DNA from: Patescibacteria group bacterium UBA7522
GTDB lineage: Bacteria > Patescibacteriota > CPR2 > UBA1875
Assembly: GCA_002476865.1 (NCBI GenBank)
Contig: DLNA01000009.1
Coordinates: forward strand, 6,767-15,852
Direction of reading: 5' to 3'
DNA length: 9,086 nt
The first letter of the stretch is position 1, and each line of letters begins with the position of its first letter. The notes below the pieces were generated by a model. It made no database searches. It worked only from the letters and a program-made list of their open reading frames with translations, and was not told where the DNA came from. Of the stretch, positions 6,188-9,086 are shown one piece after another. The position numbers were made by a program, and so were the translations under genes.

Positions 6188-6269
6188 GAGGAATAAGAAA
6201 GTATTTAGCCAAAATGGCACCAATAATTATTAAATTCTCGTTTTAAGACGATAAATTATTCGAAATTTA

Positions 6270-7040
6270 CTATGATGTTAAAATCTCATAACCATCATCC
6301 GTGACGAGCACCGTGTGCTCAAAATGAGCTGTTAGCGCTCCAGATGCAGATTTATATGTCCAACCGTCTTCGTCTAAAATTACATCCACACTACCGTCTA
6401 AAATCACCATCGGCTCAACTGCTATTGTCATGCCCGTTTTTAAGATTGGACCCGTATTAGCTGACCCAAAATTTGGAACATGAGGATCCTCGTGGACCTC
6501 TCGTCCGATTCCGTGACCAACCAACATCCTTACCACCCCAAAACCCCTTGATTCAACTACGCCCTGAATCTTATTTGAGATATCTCCCAAATGAACCCCA
6601 TTTTTTATTAACTCAATTCCTGAATACAAAGATTGTTCACAAACATTTATCAATTTAAGTTCTTTGGAATATTTCTTTTTATAATCTTCCCCGCTCAATT
6701 CAGAGCAAATAAAGCTTAGGGCACTATCAGTATGGAATCCTTGATACAAAACCCCCATATCTAAAGAGACAAGATCGCCTTCCTTGATTAAATCGTCATC
6801 CGGAATGCTATGAACAACTTCTTCGTTAACTGAAACGCAGATAGACGCAGGAAATCCTCCGTAATTTTTAAAAGATGGCTTTACCTTGTATTGTCTACAA
6901 AGATCTTCTGCCATTTTATTTAAGTCAGATTTTTTTGTTCCTGGAGTTGTGCTTTCTTTTATTTTTTTTAGAATATTTGCCAGAACTTTACCGCCACTTC
7001 TCATCAGTTTTTGCTCTTCAGCGGATTTAATAATAATCAT
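6270..7040 (-). CDS. map: Type I methionine aminopeptidase
   Basis: It removes the N-terminal methionine from nascent cytosolic proteins using two metal ions. The 256-residue length is standard for the short, type I bacterial form, with no N-terminal zinc-finger extension. All expected metal ligands are visible: Asp94 and Asp105 (LDMGVLYQGFHTDSA), His176 (GHGIG), Glu209 (VEP) and Glu241 (FEH). The substrate-contacting His77 (NEEVVHSIP) and His183 (EVHEDP) are also present. The ATG at 7040 lies 3 nt after the adk stop codon, so translation is probably coupled. AGGAG lies 13 nt upstream, farther than usual. Pairing with adk is a common bacterial arrangement, although here secY and infA are absent from the neighbourhood. 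Confidence 0.97.
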   Translation of the reverse strand: MIIIKSAEEQKLMRSGGKVLANILKKIKESTTPGTKKSDLNKMAEDLCRQYKVKPSFKNYGGFPASICVSVNEEVVHSIPDDDLIKEGDLVSLDMGVLYQGFHTDSALSFICSELSGEDYKKKYSKELKLINVCEQSLYSGIELIKNGVHLGDISNKIQGVVESRGFGVVRMLVGHGIGREVHEDPHVPNFGSANTGPILKTGMTIAVEPMVILDGSVDVILDEDGWTYKSASGALTAHFEHTVLVTDDGYEILTS

Positions 7041-7043
7041 GAC

Positions 7044-7682
7044 TTAAAATAATCTCCTAATTGATTCCTTAACCCGATCAATACTCGGACTTCCATCAAC
7101 CTCCAAGAGCACCCTTCTTTCCTTAAAATACTCGATTACCGGCTTTGTATTTTGATGAAAAACTTTTAACCTGTTCTTCAGTGTCTCTGGCGTGTCATCG
7201 TTTCGTTGCGTCAATTTTCCACCGCAATAAGGACATGCCTCAAATTTATCCATTGTAAATTTTTGACAAGAAGAGCAAACCCTTCTTTTTTTGATGCGAT
7301 TAATAAGATCTTTGTCTGGAACATTGATGTAGATAACTTTATCGAGCTTTCGATTATTCTCAGAGAGTATTAAATCAAGCTTTTTTGCTTGCTCCAAAGT
7401 TCTGGGGTAGCCATCCAATATAACCGGTTGCTCATCGGGAAGAAGGGCAAAAATTGAAATGATTTCGTCATCAATAATATTATTAGGAACAAGATCTCCC
7501 TTCTTTAGGATATCGTGAAGTTCATCATCGTGTTCTGCCCGTAAACGAATTAGCTTACCACTAGAGATCAGCTGAAAACCAAGTTTTTCAACTAAAAATT
7601 CCGCCTGAGTATCTTTGCCAGATCCGGGCGGGCCCAAAAAGATAATCGTCTCTGCTCGTGGTTTTATATTAATCTCTTTCAA
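7044..7682 (-). CDS. adk: Adenylate kinase, zinc-lid type
   Basis: It catalyses ATP + AMP to two ADP and so sets adenylate balance in the cytoplasm. The 212 residues carry the P-loop GPPGSGKDT (17-25), the AMP-site segment SSGKLIR (40-46), DGYPRT (90-95) and a long LID domain. The LID holds a Cys4 zinc site at Cys136, Cys139, Cys150 and Cys153 (CSSC...CPYC), followed by QRNDDTPETLKNR with the arginines that contact the phosphates. The start is TTG at 7682, supported by AAAGGGG about 7 nt upstream. It overlaps the end of ybeY by 14 nt and is followed 3 nt later by map, so it is an internal gene of a coupled operon. I see no missing key residue. Confidence 0.97.
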   Translation of the reverse strand: MKEINIKPRAETIIFLGPPGSGKDTQAEFLVEKLGFQLISSGKLIRLRAEHDDELHDILKKGDLVPNNIIDDEIISIFALLPDEQPVILDGYPRTLEQAKKLDLILSENNRKLDKVIYINVPDKDLINRIKKRRVCSSCQKFTMDKFEACPYCGGKLTQRNDDTPETLKNRLKVFHQNTKPVIEYFKERRVLLEVDGSPSIDRVKESIRRLF

Positions 7683-8088
7683 TTCTTATCCCCTTTCTTA
7701 TCAAAATGAATTCTTCGATCTTTTCCATTCTAGCACGTTCTTGCTTTTTTTGGTGATCTAAACCAAAAAGATGCAGAATCCCATGAACTAAATATAATAA
7801 GATTAAATCTGATTCTTTAAAACCAAGTTCTTTTGCCTCCTCGATGACAACCTCTTCACATATCAGTATGTCCCCGTCTTTTTCATTCTTTTCATAATTA
7901 AAACTCAAAACATTGGTTGGTTTATTTATCCCCCTGAATCTATTATTTAGAGTCCTAATTTCATCTTTTGAAATAAAACTTAAGTTAACTTCAAAAATGG
8001 CATCGAGATAAGAAAAAACTTCTTCAGCTGTCTCTGTAAGAAGTTTTGGCGAAACATATCTCGATTTTTTTATAACAGAAAGAGCCAA
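7669..8088 (-). CDS. ybeY: rRNA maturation endoribonuclease YbeY
   Basis: YbeY is a zinc-dependent endoribonuclease needed for 16S rRNA 3'-end processing and ribosome quality control. The signature HGILHLFGLDH, a match to HxxxHxxxxxH, is complete near the C-terminus and supplies the three metal ligands. A conserved segment, NNRFRGINKPTNVLSF, precedes it. I place the start at TTG 8088, giving 139 residues, because GGGGG lies about 6 nt upstream and the codon sits just after the yqeY stop (TAGATTG). Longer forms from GTG 8106 or TTG 8115 are open but lack a ribosome site. It overlaps adk by 14 nt. Its place between yqeY and adk fits a ribosome-related operon. The family is certain; the exact start is less so. 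Confidence 0.94.
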   Translation of the reverse strand: MALSVIKKSRYVSPKLLTETAEEVFSYLDAIFEVNLSFISKDEIRTLNNRFRGINKPTNVLSFNYEKNEKDGDILICEEVVIEEAKELGFKESDLILLYLVHGILHLFGLDHQKKQERARMEKIEEFILIRKGIRIERD

Positions 8089-8089
8089 T

Positions 8090-8527
8090 CTACGCCCCCA
8101 TTTCACTGCGAACAATTTTTTGAACCAAAGAACCGTCTGCCTTTCCGGACAACCTGAACATTACGGCACCCATAATACGACCAAAATCCTGATCAGGGTT
8201 TTCAGAGATGATGTCTTTTACCTCAGCGCGAATCTCTTCTTCTGTCATTTTTTGCGGCAAAAACTCTTCAATGATTTCAAGCTCCGATTGTTCATGATTT
8301 GCCAAATCTTCTCGATTTCCAGCTCGATATTGTTCAATCGAATCGCGCCGCTGTTTAGCTTCACGCTCCAAAACTCTTATTACATCCGCATCTTCCAATT
8401 CAGCTCTTTTCTCTATTTCAGCATTTTTAATTGCGCTTTTAAGCATACGAAAAAGCGAAAGCACCTCAGTGTTCTGATTCTTTAGTGCCTCCTTCATTTT
8501 TTCTTCGATCTGCGTTTTAATTTCCAC
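8090..8527 (-). CDS. yqeY: GatB/YqeY domain protein
   Basis: This 145-residue, largely helical, charged protein belongs to the YqeY family, which is related to the C-terminal tRNA-binding tail of the GatB amidotransferase subunit. Typical segments are LSLFRMLKSAIKNAEIEKR (about 23-41), EREAKQRRDSIEQYRAGNRED (about 54-74), EFLPQKMTEEEI (88-99) and DFGRIMGAVM near the C-terminal end. It has no amidotransferase catalytic part, and a tRNA-related role for the stand-alone form is presumed but not established. The start is GTG at 8527, which directly abuts the rpsU stop (TAAGTG); AAAGGG at the end of rpsU supplies the ribosome site. An rpsU-yqeY pair is a frequent arrangement in bacteria. Confidence 0.94.
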   Translation of the reverse strand: MEIKTQIEEKMKEALKNQNTEVLSLFRMLKSAIKNAEIEKRAELEDADVIRVLEREAKQRRDSIEQYRAGNREDLANHEQSELEIIEEFLPQKMTEEEIRAEVKDIISENPDQDFGRIMGAVMFRLSGKADGSLVQKIVRSEMGA

Positions 8528-8740
8528 TTAAAACCCTTTTAACAATAAAGATTTATTTTTGGCTTTTTTTCGTGATTCTTTTCTTATCGCTGTCATTCTT
8601 TGTTCTTTTTTTGACGGATCCTTTTCAAAATAGCGGTTTTTTTTATAAGAAGTTAGAATGCCTGCTTGTTGAATTTTTCGATTAAAACGTCTCATCATTC
8701 CTTCGAATGATTCGTTTGGTTTACGACTTACACCCTGCAA
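8528..8740 (-). CDS. rpsU: Small ribosomal subunit protein bS21
   Basis: bS21 binds the 30S subunit near the 3' end of 16S rRNA, where the anti-Shine-Dalgarno lies, and aids initiation. The 70-residue, strongly basic protein has the family pattern: NESFEGMMRRFNRKIQQAGI, then YFEKDPSKKEQRM, then a lysine-rich tail (RKESRKKAKNKS). The start is TTG at 8740, preceded by an exceptionally long Shine-Dalgarno (8756-8746) at 9-nt spacing. It is the first gene of the rpsU-yqeY-ybeY-adk-map operon and has a promoter with an extended -10. A small GC hairpin lies in its leader. A weak start paired with a very strong Shine-Dalgarno would suit autogenous control (inference). Confidence 0.96.
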   Translation of the reverse strand: MQGVSRKPNESFEGMMRRFNRKIQQAGILTSYKKNRYFEKDPSKKEQRMTAIRKESRKKAKNKSLLLKGF

Positions 8741-8745
8741 AAACT

Positions 8746-8756
8746 ATCACCTCCTT
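8746..8756 (-). promoter_or_regulatory. Extended Shine-Dalgarno of rpsU
   Basis: AAGGAGGTGAT is complementary over 11 nt to the usual 3' end of 16S rRNA. No other gene in the window exceeds about 6 nt. It lies 9 nt before the TTG start of rpsU and fixes that start. Confidence 0.85.
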
Positions 8757-8778
8757 CGTGACATACAGATTAAATTTT

Positions 8779-8790
8779 GCCCCTTTGGGC
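8779..8790 (-). promoter_or_regulatory. GC hairpin in rpsU leader
   Basis: GCCC-AAAG-GGGC forms a compact 4-bp all-GC stem, followed by AAAATTT, 23 nt upstream of the extended Shine-Dalgarno. It is too short for a confident terminator or riboswitch call, but it is the only GC-rich element in the leader. Confidence 0.35.
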
Positions 8791-8816
8791 TATATGATTT
8801 ACCAAATCGCTTAGTA

Positions 8817-8846
8817 ATTTTAACATAATACATTTCAATTTGCCAG
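8817..8846 (-). promoter_or_regulatory. Promoter of the rpsU operon
   Basis: TAAAAT (8822-8817) is preceded by TGT, giving an extended -10 (TGnTAAAAT). A partial -35, CTGGCA (8846-8841), stands 18 nt upstream. Initiation near 8810 gives a leader of about 70 nt. The extended -10 can compensate for the weak -35. Confidence 0.55.
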
Positions 8847-8949
8847 ACATTAACTGATATTGAAAATCTTTAATCCTCTTAAGATCATAGCGCTGAAATC
8901 ATTTCCCGAATAAAAATCAAGATTTTATTCACGAATTATCACGTCACAA

Positions 8950-8981
8950 CAAAAAGACAGCTCTCTCAAACTGTCTTTTTG
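8950..8981 (-). terminator. Intrinsic terminator after the right-edge gene
   Basis: An 11-bp perfect stem (CAAAAAGACAG/CTGTCTTTTTG) encloses a 10-nt loop. T-runs lie on both sides, so it could work on both strands. It starts 18 nt after the stop codon of the partial minus-strand gene and upstream of the rpsU promoter, which fits separating the two transcription units. Confidence 0.8.
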
Positions 8982-8999
8982 CAATTTACCATTTTCGGG

Positions 9000-9086
9000 T
9001 TAGAAGAATCTTAGATAAGCACCGGTCTTGTAAACCGTCCAAGGATACCACCCTGAATGGTTATACTTATACCAAGCAATCTTGGC
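9000..9086 (-). CDS. C-terminal end of an unrecognised aromatic-rich protein (5' truncated)
   Basis: The last 28 codons before a TAA at 9002-9000 are open to the window edge and encode a tail very rich in Trp, Tyr and Phe (AWYKY, SGWYPWTVY, GAYLRFF). A strong terminator 18 nt downstream supports this being a real gene end. I do not recognise the family. The regular Trp/Tyr spacing could belong to a surface or cell-wall-binding repeat, but 28 residues do not allow a functional call. Confidence 0.5.
   Translation of the reverse strand, partial: AKIAWYKYNHSGWYPWTVYKTGAYLRFF

Noticed and set aside
5051..6246. Plus-strand frames across ftsA (5051-5284, 5362-5565, 5759-6055, 5956-6246)
   Set aside because: Antisense shadows of ftsA; the last runs into the promoter gap without a start signal or family match.
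6200..6269. Terminator after map
   Set aside because: Only short AT-rich stems (for example TCGT/ACGA) without a stable GC stem and T-run were found.
8089..8115. Longer YbeY from TTG 8115
   Set aside because: No ribosome site upstream. TTG 8088 has a G-rich site at proper distance and sits next to the yqeY stop.
8120..8485. Plus-strand 121-codon frame across yqeY
   Set aside because: Antisense to a well-conserved gene and lacking any recognisable motif.
1..9086. CRISPR array, insertion sequence, tRNA or recoded TGA
   Set aside because: No spaced direct repeats, no terminal inverted repeats with transposase, no cloverleaf seen, and the long frames contain no internal TGA.

Overview
The window is a compact, AT-rich bacterial chromosome segment in which every supported gene lies on the minus strand, so transcription runs from high to low coordinates. 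The standard code fits: TGA ends the membrane-protease gene, and no long gene contains an in-frame TGA. The very short gaps and overlaps, the housekeeping content, the unusual start codons and the order rpsU-yqeY-ybeY-adk-map-ftsA-X-ftsZ-nrdR-nrdD suggest a small-genome anaerobe or fermenter. A Patescibacteria/CPR lineage of Parcubacteria type is my best guess, but it is inferred from gene style and order, not from a phylogeny.

Region by region, in transcription order. (1) 9086-8950: the last 28 codons of an unrecognised, aromatic-rich protein, followed closely by a strong hairpin terminator. (2) 8846-6270: a tight operon driven by an extended -10 promoter. It holds rpsU (bS21), yqeY (GatB/YqeY domain), ybeY (rRNA maturation RNase), adk (adenylate kinase with a zinc-binding lid) and map (type I methionine aminopeptidase). 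Genes abut or overlap and are probably translationally coupled. (3) 6269-4217: ftsA with its own candidate promoter, followed 8 nt later by a CPBP-family membrane protein. (4) 4216-2834: ftsZ with a good promoter, a perfect DnaA box upstream, repeated TTGTTC words, and an intrinsic terminator starting right after the stop codon. (5) 2833-2424: a long non-coding stretch with a possible decayed Nudix-like remnant and a symmetric hairpin. (6) 2423-1: nrdR and nrdD (class III anaerobic ribonucleotide reductase, cut by the window edge). They are transcribed from a promoter overlapped by two NrdR-box-like sites one correct helical spacing apart.

Together the genes cover ribosome function and maturation (bS21, YbeY), nascent-protein processing (MetAP), nucleotide balance (Adk), dNTP supply (NrdD under NrdR control) and Z-ring assembly (FtsA, FtsZ). 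DnaA-box matches sit upstream of both the ftsZ and nrdR promoters. If functional, they would link replication initiation to division and to dNTP production. The most unusual points are a lysine in place of the last glycine of the FtsZ tubulin signature, an intramembrane-protease-like gene with altered motifs between ftsA and ftsZ, the exceptionally long Shine-Dalgarno of rpsU, and the high share of GTG/TTG starts. I found no CRISPR array, mobile element, tRNA or rRNA. I do not see convincing evidence for a wholly new system.
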